Position numbers and translations under genes: made by a program. Positions 9,384 through 20,197 of a DNA stretch of 64,000 nucleotides are shown in pieces. Below the pieces are notes generated by a model. That model did no database searches. It saw nothing but the letters and a program-made list of their open reading frames with translations, and was not told where the DNA came from. Source of the stretch: Mammaliicoccus sp. Dog046 (GTDB lineage: Bacteria > Bacillota > Bacilli > Staphylococcales > Staphylococcaceae); NCBI RefSeq assembly GCF_034039665.1, contig NZ_CP120131.1:1598446-1662445 (forward strand), written 5' to 3'. Every line of letters starts with the position of its first letter. Position 1 is the first letter of the stretch.

Positions 9384-9617
9384 TTATTTTTCTAATGATT
9401 CAATATATTTTACAGCATCACCAACAGTGTTGATTTTTTCTGCTTCCTCATCAGGAATCTCCATATCAAATTCATCTTCTAATTCCATTACTAATTCAGC
9501 TATATCTAAAGAATCCGCACCTAAATCATCTTTAAATGAAGCTTCAGGTGTTACTTTTTCAGCGTCTACACCTAAACGATCTACAATAATGTCTTTAACT
9601 TTATCGAAACTTGCCAT
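9384..9617 (-). CDS. acpP: Acyl carrier protein
   Basis: ACP carries growing acyl chains on a 4'-phosphopantetheine arm during type II fatty acid synthesis. The 77-residue product contains the modification motif [15 protein letters not shown], with the serine that receives the prosthetic group, and is strongly acidic. The start at 9617 (MASFDKVK) is 6-8 nt after AGGAGGTG and matches the usual ACP N-terminus; an in-frame ATG at 9626 is too close to that site. It is the last gene of the FapR-regulated cluster. Confidence 0.97.
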   Translation of the reverse strand: MASFDKVKDIIVDRLGVDAEKVTPEASFKDDLGADSLDIAELVMELEDEFDMEIPDEEAEKINTVGDAVKYIESLEK

Positions 9618-9702
9618 TCCATTCACCTCCTTTAAATGATTAAGATATCTATATAATAAGAAAATGCTTTTCTCTTACTACCTATACTACGATATATATG
9701 CC

Positions 9703-10440
9703 TTATTGCATGTACATACCACCATTAACATGAATCGTTTGCCCAGTGATATAACTTGCTTTTTCACTAGCAAGAAAAGCTACTGTATGCGCAATATCAC
9801 TATCTTCTCCGAATTTGTTTAATGGTATTTGAGTTTTCATTTGTTCTTTCAATTCATCTGATAATTGATCTGTCATATCTGATACGATAAATCCAGGAGC
9901 AACTGCATTACAAGTGATACCACGTGACGCTAATTCTCTAGCGAAAGTTCTCGTCATACCTTCTACACCTGATTTTGTTGCTACGTAATTGACTTGTCCT
10001 GGATTACCTAACGCACCTACGACACTAGATAAGTTGATAATACGACCTGATTTTTGTTTTAACATAGGTCTTGTCACTGCTTGAACACAGTTGAATACAC
10101 CTTTTAAGTTTGTATTAACAACATCATCCCATTCCGTTTCTTTCATTCTCATTAATAAATTATCTCTAGTGATACCAGCATTATTAACAAGAACATCTAT
10201 TGTACCGAATGTATTTGTTGTTTCTTTAATCATTGCTTTTACTTCATCTACTTCACTTACATTTGCTTGAATTGCAAATGCATCAACACCGAATGCTTTG
10301 ATTTCAGATACAACTTGTTCTGCTTTTTCTTTATTACCAGCATAATTGACGACAACATTATATCCTTCTTTGCCTAATTCTAAAGCGATTTTTCTGCCTA
10401 TACCTCTAGAAGCACCAGTAACGATTGCTGTTTTTGTCAT
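9703..10440 (-). CDS. fabG: 3-oxoacyl-[acyl-carrier-protein] reductase FabG
   Basis: FabG performs the NADPH-dependent reduction of beta-ketoacyl-ACP. The 245-residue short-chain dehydrogenase has the cofactor motif TGASRGIG (residues 8-15), NNAG (about 88), the catalytic Ser in INLSSVVG and the YVATK catalytic pair, all intact. It starts at the base where fabD ends, indicating tight coupling. The length is standard for FabG. Confidence 0.97.
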   Translation of the reverse strand: MTKTAIVTGASRGIGRKIALELGKEGYNVVVNYAGNKEKAEQVVSEIKAFGVDAFAIQANVSEVDEVKAMIKETTNTFGTIDVLVNNAGITRDNLLMRMKETEWDDVVNTNLKGVFNCVQAVTRPMLKQKSGRIINLSSVVGALGNPGQVNYVATKSGVEGMTRTFARELASRGITCNAVAPGFIVSDMTDQLSDELKEQMKTQIPLNKFGEDSDIAHTVAFLASEKASYITGQTIHVNGGMYMQ

Positions 10441-11360
10441 TATTCATTCCATCCTTTAATATCATCAATAGTTTGAATTGAAGTTATTTTAACATCTCTG
10501 TTAATTTTCTTTACTAATCCAGATAAGACTTTGTTAGGTCCAATCTCAATAAAATGATCTACACCTTGTTCAATCAAATATTCAATTGATTGACTATATT
10601 CAACTGGTGAGAATAATTGTTTAACCATGTTTTCTTTAATGATTTTATGATCCGTTTCAGGTTTAGCATAAACATTTTGAACGATTGGATGCTTTGCATC
10701 ATTCCATTCAAATTGATTAATATAAGCCTCAAAATCATCTGCTATTGTTTTCATCATTGATGAATGGAATGGCCCTGATACTTTCAAAGGCATTACACGT
10801 TTAGCACCTAAAGATTTACCTTCTGCTACTAGTTTATCAATAAGTGTTGCATGACCTGATACGACAATTTGCCCTGGACAGTTGATGTTTGCTGGTTCAA
10901 TCAATTCATCATCAGTTGATAATTGTTCACAAATTGCACGAACTTCATCAATATTCAATCCTAACACAGCTGCCATTGAACCGACACCTTGTGGAAATGC
11001 CTCAGACATTAATGTACCACGTTTATGAACAATTTGTACTGCATCTTCAAATTTTAATACGCCTTCAGAAACAAGTGCTGAGTATTCACCTAAGCTATGT
11101 CCTAAAGCATAATCATAATTAAACTCATTTAAAGCGTTCATTAACGCTGAACTGTGTGTTAATAATGCTGGTTGCGTATATTCAGTTAAACCTAATAATT
11201 CTTCAGGATCATTAAACATAATATCAAGTAAATCAAATGATAATGATTCATTCGCTCTATCTAATACAGATGTAGCATTGATTTCATTTTGGTATAAATC
11301 CTGTGCCATACCTACTTTTTGAGAACCTTGACCAGGAAACATAATTGCAACTTTACTCAT
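10440..11360 (-). CDS. fabD: Malonyl-CoA:ACP transacylase FabD
   Basis: FabD loads malonyl units onto ACP. The 306-residue protein has the N-terminal FPGQGSQ motif, the nucleophile elbow [10 protein letters not shown] with the catalytic Ser, and the SGPFHSSMM segment with the catalytic His. I chose the ATG at 11360 ([12 protein letters not shown]), 6 nt after AGGTG; the slightly longer frame begins with a GTG inside plsX. It follows plsX with a 1-nt gap. Confidence 0.96.
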   Translation of the reverse strand: MSKVAIMFPGQGSQKVGMAQDLYQNEINATSVLDRANESLSFDLLDIMFNDPEELLGLTEYTQPALLTHSSALMNALNEFNYDYALGHSLGEYSALVSEGVLKFEDAVQIVHKRGTLMSEAFPQGVGSMAAVLGLNIDEVRAICEQLSTDDELIEPANINCPGQIVVSGHATLIDKLVAEGKSLGAKRVMPLKVSGPFHSSMMKTIADDFEAYINQFEWNDAKHPIVQNVYAKPETDHKIIKENMVKQLFSPVEYSQSIEYLIEQGVDHFIEIGPNKVLSGLVKKINRDVKITSIQTIDDIKGWNE

Positions 11361-11361
11361 C

Positions 11362-12339
11362 TTATTCACCTACTGCTTTCCTCATTTTATCTACAATATT
11401 CGTATCTGCAGCTCGTTTTGCTTGTTTAATTGCGTTATAGAATGCTCGTTCATTTGAAGAACCGTGTGCTTTAACTACGACACCATTCAATCCTAAAAGA
11501 ACAGAACCACCATATTCGGCGTAATCCATTTTATCTTTAATTTTTGACAAATCTTTTTTCAATGTCAATGCAGCTAATTTGTTTTTAGTTGATGCTGTCA
11601 TTGTTTCTTTTAACATTTTAAAGATACCTGTAGCTGTTCCTTCAATCGTTTTCAGAACCATGTTTCCAGTATATCCATCAGTTACAACAACATCACTCGC
11701 ATCTAATAATAATGATTTGGCTTCAACGTTACCAATGAAATTATCAAATGTTTCTTCTTTTAATAATTCATGTGTTTTCTTAGTTAATGCATTTCCTTTT
11801 GCTTCTTCAGTACCAATATTTAATAAAGCAAGTGATGGACTATCAATTCCACGAATTTGTTTCGCATAAATTTCACCCATCTTAGCATATTGAACTAAAT
11901 GTTCAGGCTTAGCATCAGCGTTCGCACCGATATCTAAGAATACAAAACCTTTACCAGTCACAGTTGGGAATGTTGCTACTAACGCAGGTCGCTCGATACC
12001 TTTAATTCTACCTACGATAAACAATCCACTACTCATTAAAGCGCCTGTATTACCTGCCGAAACACATGCTTCGGCTTTTCCTTCTTTGACTGCATTTGCC
12101 ATTAATACCATTGATGCATTTTTCTTTTTCTTAATAGACCTTACTGGTTCATCATCCATTAAGATTTCTTCATCTGTATGATAAAAAGTAATTCTCTCGT
12201 GCTCGTAATCAAATTGATTTTCATCGCCAAATAATAATATTTTTAAATCAGGAAAATCATTAATTGCTTGTTTAACCGCTTCTATTACGATACCTGGTGC
12301 ATCATCGCCACCCATTAAATCTATCGCAACTTTAACCAT
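11362..12339 (-). CDS. plsX: Phosphate acyltransferase PlsX
   Basis: PlsX converts acyl-ACP to acyl-phosphate, the donor for PlsY in phosphatidic acid synthesis, and associates peripherally with the membrane. The 325-residue protein begins [16 protein letters not shown], the typical PlsX N-terminus, and contains [14 protein letters not shown] and [11 protein letters not shown]. The start at 12339 is preceded by GAAGGTG; upstream in-frame codons lie inside fapR without a ribosome-binding site. It overlaps the end of fapR by 8 nt. Confidence 0.96.
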   Translation of the reverse strand: MVKVAIDLMGGDDAPGIVIEAVKQAINDFPDLKILLFGDENQFDYEHERITFYHTDEEILMDDEPVRSIKKKKNASMVLMANAVKEGKAEACVSAGNTGALMSSGLFIVGRIKGIERPALVATFPTVTGKGFVFLDIGANADAKPEHLVQYAKMGEIYAKQIRGIDSPSLALLNIGTEEAKGNALTKKTHELLKEETFDNFIGNVEAKSLLLDASDVVVTDGYTGNMVLKTIEGTATGIFKMLKETMTASTKNKLAALTLKKDLSKIKDKMDYAEYGGSVLLGLNGVVVKAHGSSNERAFYNAIKQAKRAADTNIVDKMRKAVGE

Positions 12340-12916
12340 TTGTTTCACCTTCGTTCGAATAATACATTTCAAAATTCCCTTGAAATACTGTTTCACCATG
12401 AACAGTACTCGTCACTTCTACTTTTGCTATATGTTTAGATTTATGTATCACTGTTGCTTTAGCAATGACTCTATCTTTTAGATAAACTGATTTTATAAAT
12501 TGCACATGACTTTTAGTTGTTAATGCTAATTCATCATTAATAAGTGCCACACATAATGAATTTGCTTGAGCAAATAAATAATGTCCTCTTGCTATACCAT
12601 TTCTTGTAAATACATGTTCATCTTTAATATCTAAAATTGATATTGCTGATTTATCTAATTCAATATCTATAATTTCCCCAATGACATCTTCAATGGGTAA
12701 TGACTTAATTTCATCATGATGTTGAGTCGCAACATCTTTAATACGACGCCTTAATTCAGGAATACCAAGCTCCATTCTATCAAGTCTAATAGTTTGGATA
12801 CTTACTTTAAAATATTCACTTAAAGATTCATCAGTAATAAAAGGTTCTTCTTTCAAACGATGCGTAAGTTCCTTCTGGCGATCTGCTTTTGATAATTTCA
12901 TCTCATCCAAATCCAT
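12332..12916 (-). CDS. fapR: Fatty acid and phospholipid biosynthesis repressor FapR
   Basis: FapR represses lipid synthesis genes and is released by malonyl-CoA. The product has an N-terminal DeoR-like winged helix (about residues 10-60, [20 protein letters not shown]). A C-terminal hotdog effector-binding domain follows, with [20 protein letters not shown] as the malonyl-CoA-binding region. The start is ambiguous: the first ATG (12916) has no clear Shine-Dalgarno, and the ATG at 12901 ([11 protein letters not shown]) matches the S. aureus N-terminus better. It is the first gene of its own operon, with an operator in its leader (12940-12957). Confidence 0.95.
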   Translation of the reverse strand: MDLDEMKLSKADRQKELTHRLKEEPFITDESLSEYFKVSIQTIRLDRMELGIPELRRRIKDVATQHHDEIKSLPIEDVIGEIIDIELDKSAISILDIKDEHVFTRNGIARGHYLFAQANSLCVALINDELALTTKSHVQFIKSVYLKDRVIAKATVIHKSKHIAKVEVTSTVHGETVFQGNFEMYYSNEGETNG

Positions 12917-12939
12917 TCTATTATGTACTTATAGCTAAA

Positions 12940-12957
12940 ATTAGCACCTGCTATCAT
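12940..12957. promoter_or_regulatory. FapR operator upstream of fapR
   Basis: ATTAGCACCTGCTATCAT matches the first 14 positions of the known FapR palindrome (ATTAGTACCTGNTA...) at all but one defined base; the right half is weaker. It begins about 15 bp downstream of the predicted -10, so bound FapR would overlap the start of transcription, as described in Bacillus subtilis and S. aureus. This implies autoregulation of the fapR operon. Confidence 0.75.
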
Positions 12958-12971
12958 GACCTACCTTACTT

Positions 12972-13001
12972 ATACTAACATGTGTTTATAACTATTCTCA
13001 A
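12972..13001 (-). promoter_or_regulatory. Probable promoter of the fapR operon
   Basis: On the minus strand TTGAGA (12996-13001) and TAGTAT (12972-12977) are separated by 18 bp. Transcription would begin near 12965, just upstream of the FapR operator. Assigned by pattern and operator position. Confidence 0.55.
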
Positions 13002-13013
13002 CAAATTATACAA

Positions 13014-13049
13014 TAAAAAAAGAGTGAAATTTAATTTTTCACTCTTTTA
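13014..13049 (-). terminator. Terminator of srtA
   Basis: Stem AAAAAGAGTGAAA / TTTCACTCTTTT with a short loop, followed by T residues on the minus strand, 8 nt past the srtA stop. The stem is AT-rich but symmetrical enough to act in both directions. Confidence 0.7.
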
Positions 13050-13056
13050 TAGTTAA

Positions 13057-13677
13057 TTATGCTGTTTTTTCTTCCACTGCAGTGTAAATCATACGCTCTT
13101 CAAACAGTAATGTTTCTGGATTATACGTGTCGCAAGTAATTAATGTTAATTGATTCGGTTTACCTTTATGTTCTTCCAAGACATCGACTTGTGTCGGTTT
13201 AACATTTTTTATTTCAGTAATCTTGTATGTTTTTCTTTTATTAAATGTGATCAATTCAACTTTGTCGCCGACTTTTGCACGTGTAAGATTATTAAATCTT
13301 ATCCCTGTACCTTCAACACGATGACCAGCAATGGCAATATTCTGCTCATTTAATTGCTCGCCTTTATCGACTAACGATAGACCATTACGTAAATTTTTTT
13401 CAGTGGCTGGTCCTTTAAAAATTGGTTCAGAAATATCCGCTGAAGGTACTTTTAAATAGCCAACCATATGATCATTTGACTTTAATTGATTTGCATCTGT
13501 TTTTGTAATCCAAGACTCTATCGGGTTCACTTTAACACGCTGATTATTATTTTCATATGATTCAATAACCTTATCATTCACCCGTTCTGTAAAATACGTT
13601 CTAATGTCATTCCAGAAAAAAATTGAAATAGCTGTCATGATTAATAATATACCAATCAATCGAAATAACCATCTCAC
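13057..13677 (-). CDS. srtA: Sortase A (class A, housekeeping)
   Basis: This membrane-anchored transpeptidase attaches LPXTG surface proteins to cell-wall peptidoglycan. The 206-residue protein has an N-terminal membrane anchor (LFRLIGILLIMTAISIFF, residues 4-21) and a class A catalytic domain. His119 (IAIAGHR), Cys182 (TLITCDTYN) and Arg195 (FEERMIY) correspond closely to H120, C184 and R197 of S. aureus SrtA. It lies between recG and fapR, whereas in S. aureus srtA is elsewhere and recG-fapR are neighbours. It has its own downstream terminator and may be read from recG or its own promoter. Confidence 0.95.
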   Translation of the reverse strand: MRWLFRLIGILLIMTAISIFFWNDIRTYFTERVNDKVIESYENNNQRVKVNPIESWITKTDANQLKSNDHMVGYLKVPSADISEPIFKGPATEKNLRNGLSLVDKGEQLNEQNIAIAGHRVEGTGIRFNNLTRAKVGDKVELITFNKRKTYKITEIKNVKPTQVDVLEEHKGKPNQLTLITCDTYNPETLLFEERMIYTAVEEKTA

Positions 13678-13735
13678 ATCTCATACCTACTCTCAAATTA
13701 TGGTAATTTAAATTTATAAAATCAAACCTCAATTG

Positions 13736-15775
13736 TCAATCAAAATTATGTTCTTCCATTGAAGATTGAACTAACTTTCTTAAATTGTCATAATGTGGTT
13801 CAAAAAATTCTCCAGACTGTACCAATTCACTCGCCTCATCACGAGCCACTTCTAACATTCTGTAATCTTCTACAATGTTAGCAACTCTAAAATCAGGCAA
13901 CCCACTTTGTTTCACACCAAAGAAATCTCCAGGTCCTCGCATTTCTAAATCACGTTCTGATAAATAGAATCCATCTGTTGATTCAGTCATAATATGCATT
14001 CTCTCTACGCCACTCTCAGTCTTAGGCGATGCTACCAGCGTACAATAACTTTGGTGATGACTTCGTCCGACTCTTCCTCTTAATTGGTGAAGGGTTGATA
14101 AACCGAATCTATCCGCATCATAAATGACCATGAATGTCGCGTTCGGAACGTTCACTCCAACTTCAACAACTGTCGTCGAAACTAATATTGCAATTTCATT
14201 TCGGCTAAATCGGTCCATGATGTCATCTTTCTCTTCAACATTCATCTTTCCATGCATGAGCCCTACTTTTTCTGTACCAAATCTTTGTTGTAATTGCTCG
14301 TAAATAGCTACAACATTTTGTACATCAAGCGCTTCACTTTCTTCAATCAGAGGACATATCACATACGCTTGTCTTTTCTTTGAAATTTCACTATTGAGCT
14401 GATTTAGTACATGATCAATTTCTTCATGTTTAGCCCAAGATGTGATAATTTCTTTACGCCCTTTAGGCATCTGTTTAATAGAACTGACATCCATTTCTCC
14501 AAAAGCAGAAATTGATAATGTTCGAGGAATTGGTGTTGCAGTCATAAATAATACGTTAGTATCTGCACCTTTTTCTCGTAATTTTTTACGTTGATTAACA
14601 CCAAATCTATGTTGTTCGTCGATGATGACTAAACCGATATCTTTAAATTCTACATCATCTTGAATGACAGCATGTGTACCTACCAAGATATCAATTTCAC
14701 CATTTTCAAGTTGTTCTAACAAATACCTTCTCTTCTTACCTTTCACAGAACTTGTTAATAAAGCTACGTTCAATTTACCATCAAACAATTCATCCAAGCT
14801 TACTGCATGCTGTTCAGCAAGTATTGCAGTTGGAACCATTAATGCACTCTGTTTACCAGCATTAAACATAGCGTATATCGCAATTGCTGCTACAACCGTT
14901 TTCCCTGAACCTACATCACCTTGTAGTAAACGATGCATTTTTATTGGTGCTTTTAAATCTCTAAAAATTTCATTCACACTATTTTTCTGTGCATCTGTAA
15001 GTTCAAAGGGCAGCGTTTCAATAAACGACTTTACCTCATTTACATCGTAATTAAGACCTTCGATTCGATTCGACTCTTTCTCAAGTTTACTTAACCACTT
15101 CATTTTTAATTGAAATAAAAATAATTCATTGAATGAAAAAGTGCGACGCGCTTTTTGTAACGCTTCAAATTGAACAGGTCTATGTAATATTGGTACAACT
15201 TCTTTTAAAGGCATTAATTTATATTTTTGCATTAACTGTGGAGATAACCATTCATCGATTTGCACAAATTGCATCGCTTGTTCTATATATTTATTAAGTT
15301 GTTTTTGTTTAAGTCCTTCTTTAAGTCTATAAATCGGTGTTAACGCATTACCACCTTCAACTTGTTCAGCCATAACTTTTTGTCCATTGATGACTTGTTT
15401 CTTTTGCTCCCATTTACCTTTAACGGTAACAGTAGCACCCATTTCCAAACGTTTTTTCAAATACGGCTGATTGAAAAATGTAACTTTCACTGCGATATCA
15501 TTAATCAACATATGGCATGTCAGTTTAGATTTGTTCCTACCAAAAAAAGCGACTGTTGGGCTACCGTATACTTCTCCAGTCACCGTAACCGTATCACCAT
15601 CATTCGCTTCATTTAAATTGATAACAGATTCATCTTCATATCGCGTTGGTAAATATAAGACAAGATCCTCAAGCGTAAATATATTTAATTCATTTAATAA
15701 CTGTAGACTTTTCGGCCCAATTCCTTTAAGATCTTGAAGCTTATAGTCAGTATCTATCAGATGTTGTTTCTTCAT
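13736..15775 (-). CDS. recG: ATP-dependent DNA helicase RecG
   Basis: RecG is a double-stranded DNA translocase that remodels stalled forks and Holliday junctions. The 679-residue protein has an N-terminal OB-fold wedge domain (about 60-150), then superfamily 2 helicase motifs: Walker [13 protein letters not shown] box in [18 protein letters not shown], and motif VI region QLRGRVGRS. The ATG at 15775 (MKKQHLID) is 6 nt after AGGTG; the longer frame begins at a GTG that overlaps that site. All motifs are intact. Confidence 0.96.
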   Translation of the reverse strand: MKKQHLIDTDYKLQDLKGIGPKSLQLLNELNIFTLEDLVLYLPTRYEDESVINLNEANDGDTVTVTGEVYGSPTVAFFGRNKSKLTCHMLINDIAVKVTFFNQPYLKKRLEMGATVTVKGKWEQKKQVINGQKVMAEQVEGGNALTPIYRLKEGLKQKQLNKYIEQAMQFVQIDEWLSPQLMQKYKLMPLKEVVPILHRPVQFEALQKARRTFSFNELFLFQLKMKWLSKLEKESNRIEGLNYDVNEVKSFIETLPFELTDAQKNSVNEIFRDLKAPIKMHRLLQGDVGSGKTVVAAIAIYAMFNAGKQSALMVPTAILAEQHAVSLDELFDGKLNVALLTSSVKGKKRRYLLEQLENGEIDILVGTHAVIQDDVEFKDIGLVIIDEQHRFGVNQRKKLREKGADTNVLFMTATPIPRTLSISAFGEMDVSSIKQMPKGRKEIITSWAKHEEIDHVLNQLNSEISKKRQAYVICPLIEESEALDVQNVVAIYEQLQQRFGTEKVGLMHGKMNVEEKDDIMDRFSRNEIAILVSTTVVEVGVNVPNATFMVIYDADRFGLSTLHQLRGRVGRSHHQSYCTLVASPKTESGVERMHIMTESTDGFYLSERDLEMRGPGDFFGVKQSGLPDFRVANIVEDYRMLEVARDEASELVQSGEFFEPHYDNLRKLVQSSMEEHNFD

Positions 15776-15875
15776 TTTAATCACCTATACTTAGTATTAC
15801 TTTAATTATAGAACAAATATTCTATATTAACCAACAACAATAGCTCAATCACTGAAATCCAATACTATATAATTA

Positions 15876-15926
15876 AAAAACGCGCATAACTGTGTAATTT
15901 ATAAATCTACATCTGTTATGCACGCA
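15876..15926 (-). terminator. Terminator of sdaAB-sdaAA
   Basis: A stem of GCGTGCATAAC with GTTATGCGCG around an AT-rich loop is followed by a T run on the minus strand, about 30 nt beyond the sdaAA stop. Confidence 0.6.
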
Positions 15927-15958
15927 TTTATTTTTTTAGTTTCAATATTAATGTATAG

Positions 15959-16828
15959 TTAGTTCCCAAAGATTTCTTGTTTTAATCTTTCACCAGTAGG
16001 CGTACCTGCTAAACCACCACGACCAGTTTCACGTAAAGCTGAAGGCATTGTTTGTCCTATTTTATACATTGCTTCAATTACTTCGTCAGTAGGTATTCTT
16101 GATTTTACACCCGCAAGTGCCATATCTGCAGAAATAATTGCATTTGATGCACCTGCAGCATTTCGTTTCACACAAGGCACTTCAACTAATCCTGCTACTG
16201 GATCACATACAAGTCCTAGCATGTTTTTTAAACTGATTGCAAATGCTTCTGCAGATTGTTGAGGTGTTCCTCCTGCCATTTCAACAGTAGCCGCCGCACT
16301 CATCGCAGCAGCTGATCCTACCTCAGCTTGGCAACCGCCTGCTGCACCAGAAATTGATGCATTATTAGCAACAACAAATCCGAATGCACCTGTCGTAAAT
16401 AGAAAATGAATCATATCTTCTCTTGTAGGATTTAATCGTTTCTTTAGAGCAAATAGAACGCCTGGTGCAACACCAGCAGAACCTGCAGTAGGTGTTGCAC
16501 AAATTTTGCCCATCGCTGCATTCACTTCATTAGTAGCTACAGCTTTGCTTACAGCATCTATCATTAAATCCCCAGATAATGATTGTCCACTTTCTAAATA
16601 TTTTTGTAATAATACCGCATCCATACCAGTTAATCCTGTTGTAGATGTGACACCATTAAGTCCCCGTTCGACGGCTTTTTCCATCGTATCCAAATTGCGT
16701 TCCATATTTTGATAGACTTCTTCTTGGGTGCAATTTGTGACACGCATTTCTTGTTCTATCATGACTTCATATATTTTTTTATTTTCTTTTTCACATATCT
16801 CTATTAGTTCCTTAACACTTTGAAACAT
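15959..16828 (-). CDS. sdaAA: L-serine dehydratase, iron-sulfur-dependent, alpha subunit
   Basis: Together with SdaAB this enzyme converts L-serine to pyruvate and ammonia using a 4Fe-4S cluster. The 289-residue alpha chain carries cluster-ligand-type cysteines in GKICATPTAGSAGVAPG, GLVCDPVAGLVEVPC and the Gly/Ala-rich core SISGAAGGCQAEVGSA. It follows sdaAB by 13 nt with AAGGAGGGTT before the ATG. The separate two-subunit arrangement is typical of Firmicutes. Confidence 0.95.
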   Translation of the reverse strand: MFQSVKELIEICEKENKKIYEVMIEQEMRVTNCTQEEVYQNMERNLDTMEKAVERGLNGVTSTTGLTGMDAVLLQKYLESGQSLSGDLMIDAVSKAVATNEVNAAMGKICATPTAGSAGVAPGVLFALKKRLNPTREDMIHFLFTTGAFGFVVANNASISGAAGGCQAEVGSAAAMSAAATVEMAGGTPQQSAEAFAISLKNMLGLVCDPVAGLVEVPCVKRNAAGASNAIISADMALAGVKSRIPTDEVIEAMYKIGQTMPSALRETGRGGLAGTPTGERLKQEIFGN

Positions 16829-16841
16829 GTTAACCCTCCTT

Positions 16842-17507
16842 TTATGATTCCCCCATCAATGATACTGTTTGAACACCATCGATTTCTTTTATTTTGTCTA
16901 GCACTTCTTGAGGTATATCATCATCAAGTTCACAAGTCATTAGTGCAAGCTCGCCTTTTTCTTTACGCGCTACTTGCATACTTCCCACATTGATTCGATT
17001 GTCACCAAAGACATTTGTAACTTTACCGATTGTTCCAAATGTATCTTTATGAAAGACAAGTAACGCAGGATAGTTGCCACTAATTGCAATTCGGAATCCA
17101 TTAATCGCAACGATTTCAACCTTCCCACCACCAATAGAAATACCTTCAACTGATATTTCCATTTCTTTGTTTCTCATACTGATAATGGCAGTATTTGGAT
17201 GCGTACGTTCTTCAAACATCTCAATAAAGTTAACATCTATATCTTGTTCTTCTGCATCTTTTAAACTTGTTTTAATTCTATCGTCATCCGTATCATAGCC
17301 TAATATGCCACCTACAAGTGCAACATCTGTACCATGACCTTTATACGTTTCCATAAACGAACCATATAAATAAATGTCAATATGATCCGGTTTCCCATTA
17401 AATAACCCTTTTGCTATTAACCCGATTCTAACTGCCCCAGCAGTATGTGATGATGATGGACCAACCATTACAGGTCCTATAATGTCAAAGACACTTCTAT
17501 ACTTCAT
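16842..17507 (-). CDS. sdaAB: L-serine dehydratase, iron-sulfur-dependent, beta subunit
   Basis: The 221-residue beta chain of the Fe-S serine dehydratase has the N-terminal allosteric substrate-binding domain motif IGPVMVGPSSSHTAGAVRIG (residues 10-29). A C-terminal ACT domain (about 148-220, FGTIGKVTNVFGDNRINVGSM) is probably involved in serine sensing. It is transcribed ahead of sdaAA as a two-gene operon. Confidence 0.95.
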   Translation of the reverse strand: MKYRSVFDIIGPVMVGPSSSHTAGAVRIGLIAKGLFNGKPDHIDIYLYGSFMETYKGHGTDVALVGGILGYDTDDDRIKTSLKDAEEQDIDVNFIEMFEERTHPNTAIISMRNKEMEISVEGISIGGGKVEIVAINGFRIAISGNYPALLVFHKDTFGTIGKVTNVFGDNRINVGSMQVARKEKGELALMTCELDDDIPQEVLDKIKEIDGVQTVSLMGES

Positions 17508-17588
17508 TCATAATCACTCGTTTCTATATTAATTTCACCATACTATTATAACAACTTTATTACGTTTTGAAAGCGTTTTAAAAAATAA

Positions 17589-17622
17589 AAAACAACAACG
17601 TATTTTAATTAACATTGTTGTT
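17589..17622 (-). terminator. Terminator of the asp23-like/fakA unit
   Basis: AT-rich stem AACAACAATGTT/ACGTTGTTGTT followed by TTTTTATTTTTT on the minus strand, 16 nt past the fakA stop. It separates fakA from sdaAB. Confidence 0.65.
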
Positions 17623-17637
17623 TAATATATCTTAAGA

Positions 17638-19287
17638 TTATTCTACTGAGAAGAAGAATGAATAGATTGGTTGATCACCTTGGTGAACTTCTACTTCTAC
17701 ATCTTCATAGTTTTCTTCAACATATGATACTATTTGAGAAACTTCATCATCAGTTGCGTCTTCACCTTTAATGATTGTTAATATTTCGCTTTCATCATCA
17801 ATCATATCATCGATTAATTTTTGGCTGACTGCAATATGATCAGCATCACTCACTTTAATATTGCTTTCATTTATTCCCATAAATTCGCCTTTTTTAATCG
17901 TGATTCCATCAATATTTGTATCTCTGACCGCATATGTAACGGATCCAGATTTAACAAAGCGCATCGCTTCTTCCATTTGTGCTTTATTCTCTTCAATTGA
18001 TTGTTCTAAATTAAGATTAAGCATTGCAGAAAGTCCTTGTGATACAGTCTTCGATGCAACAACTGCAACTGGAATATCAACTAAATGTTCAACTTGTTCA
18101 GCAGCCATGATTATGTTCTTATTATTTGGAAGAATAATCGCATTTTTACATCCTGACTGTTTAACAACTTTTACAATGTCTTCTGTAGAAGGATTCATCG
18201 TTTGTCCGCCACTAATCACATGTGTCGCACCTAATGATTTAAATAGTTCTGTGATTCCTTCACCCATAGAAATTGTAATGATTGCTGTATCTATTTGTTC
18301 ATTTTTTTCTTGTTGTATTTTTTTGTTTTCACTTTTTCTAAGTACTTCTCTATGTTGTTCACGCATATTCTCAATCTTAATCTTGATTAATTCACCATAC
18401 TGACTTCCATATGATAAAACTTCACCTGGTGTTTCAGAATGGACGTGAATTTTAACAATTTCATCATCAGATATAACAAGCAATGAATCACCAAATTGAC
18501 TCATATCTTCTCTGAATTGGTCTTCGTCAAACGCTTTTTTATTTTCACCAAATCTAACCATAATTTCAGTACAATATCCGTATACGATATCTTCTGTGTT
18601 CATAACGCCACCAAAATCATGATCATCATTTACAAATTCATTTGTATCTACTTTTTCTTTATTTGGTTCGATTTTTTCGCCTTTTAATGCTGCTAAGAAA
18701 CCTTCGTAAACAAACATTAAACCTTGTCCACCACTATCAACAACACCGACTTCTTTAAGCACTGGTAATTGATTTGGCGTATTTTCTAAAGCAACTTGGC
18801 CATGTTTAATAACAGCTTCCATCACTTCAATAATGTCATCTGTTGTTTCTGACGCAGTTACAGCAGCTTCACCCGCTTCTTTAGCCACTGTCAAAATTGT
18901 ACCTTCAACTGGCTTCATAACAGCTTTATACGCTGTATTCACACCTGCATGAAATGCTTTAGCGAATTGTTTAGCATCAATTTCATTTTCATTTTCTATA
19001 GATTTAGAGAACCCTCTAAATAACTGAGATAAAATAACACCAGAGTTACCTCTTGCTCCCATTAATAATCCTTTTGAAAATACAATCCCAACTTCACCGA
19101 TATGTGCACTGCTTTGTGATTTTACTTCAGCAGCACCTGAAGACATGGATAAATTCATATTCGTACCTGTATCTCCGTCTGGCACTGGAAATACGTTTAA
19201 AGAATCCACAAAATCTGCATTATTTGATAGACTATCAGATCCTTGAACGATCATATCAGCAAACAATTTGCCATCAATCTTTTTCAT
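17638..19287 (-). CDS. fakA: Fatty acid kinase subunit FakA
   Basis: FakA is the ATP-binding (DhaL-type) subunit of fatty acid kinase, which phosphorylates free fatty acids held by FakB for entry into phospholipid via PlsY. The 549-residue protein has an N-terminal DhaL domain with the Mg/ATP motif [19 protein letters not shown] (about 33-51) and [12 protein letters not shown]. The C-terminal region resembles a FakB-like/EDD fold. Length agrees with S. aureus FakA. It lies 15 nt downstream of the Asp23-family gene, a conserved pair. Some strains call it yloV. Confidence 0.94.
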   Translation of the reverse strand: MKKIDGKLFADMIVQGSDSLSNNADFVDSLNVFPVPDGDTGTNMNLSMSSGAAEVKSQSSAHIGEVGIVFSKGLLMGARGNSGVILSQLFRGFSKSIENENEIDAKQFAKAFHAGVNTAYKAVMKPVEGTILTVAKEAGEAAVTASETTDDIIEVMEAVIKHGQVALENTPNQLPVLKEVGVVDSGGQGLMFVYEGFLAALKGEKIEPNKEKVDTNEFVNDDHDFGGVMNTEDIVYGYCTEIMVRFGENKKAFDEDQFREDMSQFGDSLLVISDDEIVKIHVHSETPGEVLSYGSQYGELIKIKIENMREQHREVLRKSENKKIQQEKNEQIDTAIITISMGEGITELFKSLGATHVISGGQTMNPSTEDIVKVVKQSGCKNAIILPNNKNIIMAAEQVEHLVDIPVAVVASKTVSQGLSAMLNLNLEQSIEENKAQMEEAMRFVKSGSVTYAVRDTNIDGITIKKGEFMGINESNIKVSDADHIAVSQKLIDDMIDDESEILTIIKGEDATDDEVSQIVSYVEENYEDVEVEVHQGDQPIYSFFFSVE

Positions 19288-19302
19288 ACTGTAATTGCCT
19301 CC

Positions 19303-19677
19303 CTAAGCTTCCTCATCATCATTAATTACTCGTACACCTTGTATATATATATTTACTGCGTTAACTTTTAAATTTAATGATTGTTCTAAAGTATATTTAA
19401 CTGCAGATTGGACATTGTTTGCTATTTCTGAAATTTTCGTACCATAACTTACAATAATATACATATCTACATCAAGAACACCTTCATTTTGAGAAACAAT
19501 AACACCTTTGGCATAATTATCTCTACCTAAAATTTCCGCAATCCCATCTCTTACTTGGTGTTTACTTGCCATTCCAACTATACCGTAGCATTCTACAGCT
19601 GCGCCACCAGCAAGTGTAGCAATGACGTCATTTGAAATATCAATACTTCCATATTCGTTAGTAATTTCTAAAGTCAT
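19303..19677 (-). CDS. Asp23/Gls24 family envelope stress response protein (YloU type)
   Basis: This small Asp23/Gls24-fold protein (124 residues from the chosen start) is cytoplasmic; family members associate with the membrane through AmaP in staphylococci. The domain spans nearly the whole chain (VIATLAGGAAVECYGIVGMA; GVLDVDMYIIVSYGTKISEIA). I chose the ATG at 19677 (MTLEITNEYGS), 9 nt after AGGAGG. It is the conserved upstream partner of fakA; the functional link is not understood. Confidence 0.9.
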   Translation of the reverse strand: MTLEITNEYGSIDISNDVIATLAGGAAVECYGIVGMASKHQVRDGIAEILGRDNYAKGVIVSQNEGVLDVDMYIIVSYGTKISEIANNVQSAVKYTLEQSLNLKVNAVNIYIQGVRVINDDEEA

Positions 19678-19907
19678 GAATATGTCCCTCCTACACATCC
19701 GAATTTGTTATTCAAATTTTTTATTTTATATGTTCTGTTTAATTATACTTAATTTCTTTATCATATCGCAAGAATTCATCATTTTTATGTTTTTATATAC
19801 AACGTTTTCACAAGATATCATTATAACAAATAAATTCAACTTTAAAACACTTTTGGCGAAATTTGTTATTATTTTTTTGCTTTTTTAGTAATTATACATT
19901 GAATTAC

Positions 19908-19913
19908 TATAAT
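19908..19913 (+). promoter_or_regulatory. Possible -10 element of the rpmB promoter
   Basis: TATAAT lies 73 bp before rpmB in an otherwise gene-free, AT-rich stretch (19678-19985). A convincing -35 is not visible at 17 bp (TTAGTA), so this is a weak call. Confidence 0.3.
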
Positions 19914-19985
19914 GTGCGTGTTATATTATTAAAGTGTGTAAACGTAAATAAATGTGTATTTATATTTCGTTAAAGGAGGATTTTT

Positions 19986-20174
19986 ATGGCTAAAGAATGT
20001 TTCGTAACAGGTCGTAAAGCTAGAACGGGTAACAATCGTTCTCACGCATTAAATTCAAGCAAACGTCGTTGGAACGCTAACTTACAAAAAGTTAGAATCT
20101 TAGTTGATGGTAAGCCTAGACGTGTATGGGTTTCTGCTCGTGCATTGAAATCAGGTAAAGTTACACGCGTTTAA
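19986..20174 (+). CDS. rpmB: 50S ribosomal protein L28
   Basis: L28 is a small basic protein of the large ribosomal subunit. The 62-residue sequence begins [20 protein letters not shown], characteristic of bacterial L28 without the zinc-binding cysteine set (only one Cys). AAAGGAGGA precedes the ATG. It is a single-gene unit on the plus strand, convergent with thiN, as in other staphylococci. Confidence 0.98.
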   Translation: MAKECFVTGRKARTGNNRSHALNSSKRRWNANLQKVRILVDGKPRRVWVSARALKSGKVTRV

Positions 20175-20197
20175 TGAATATAAGTCACATATATTAA

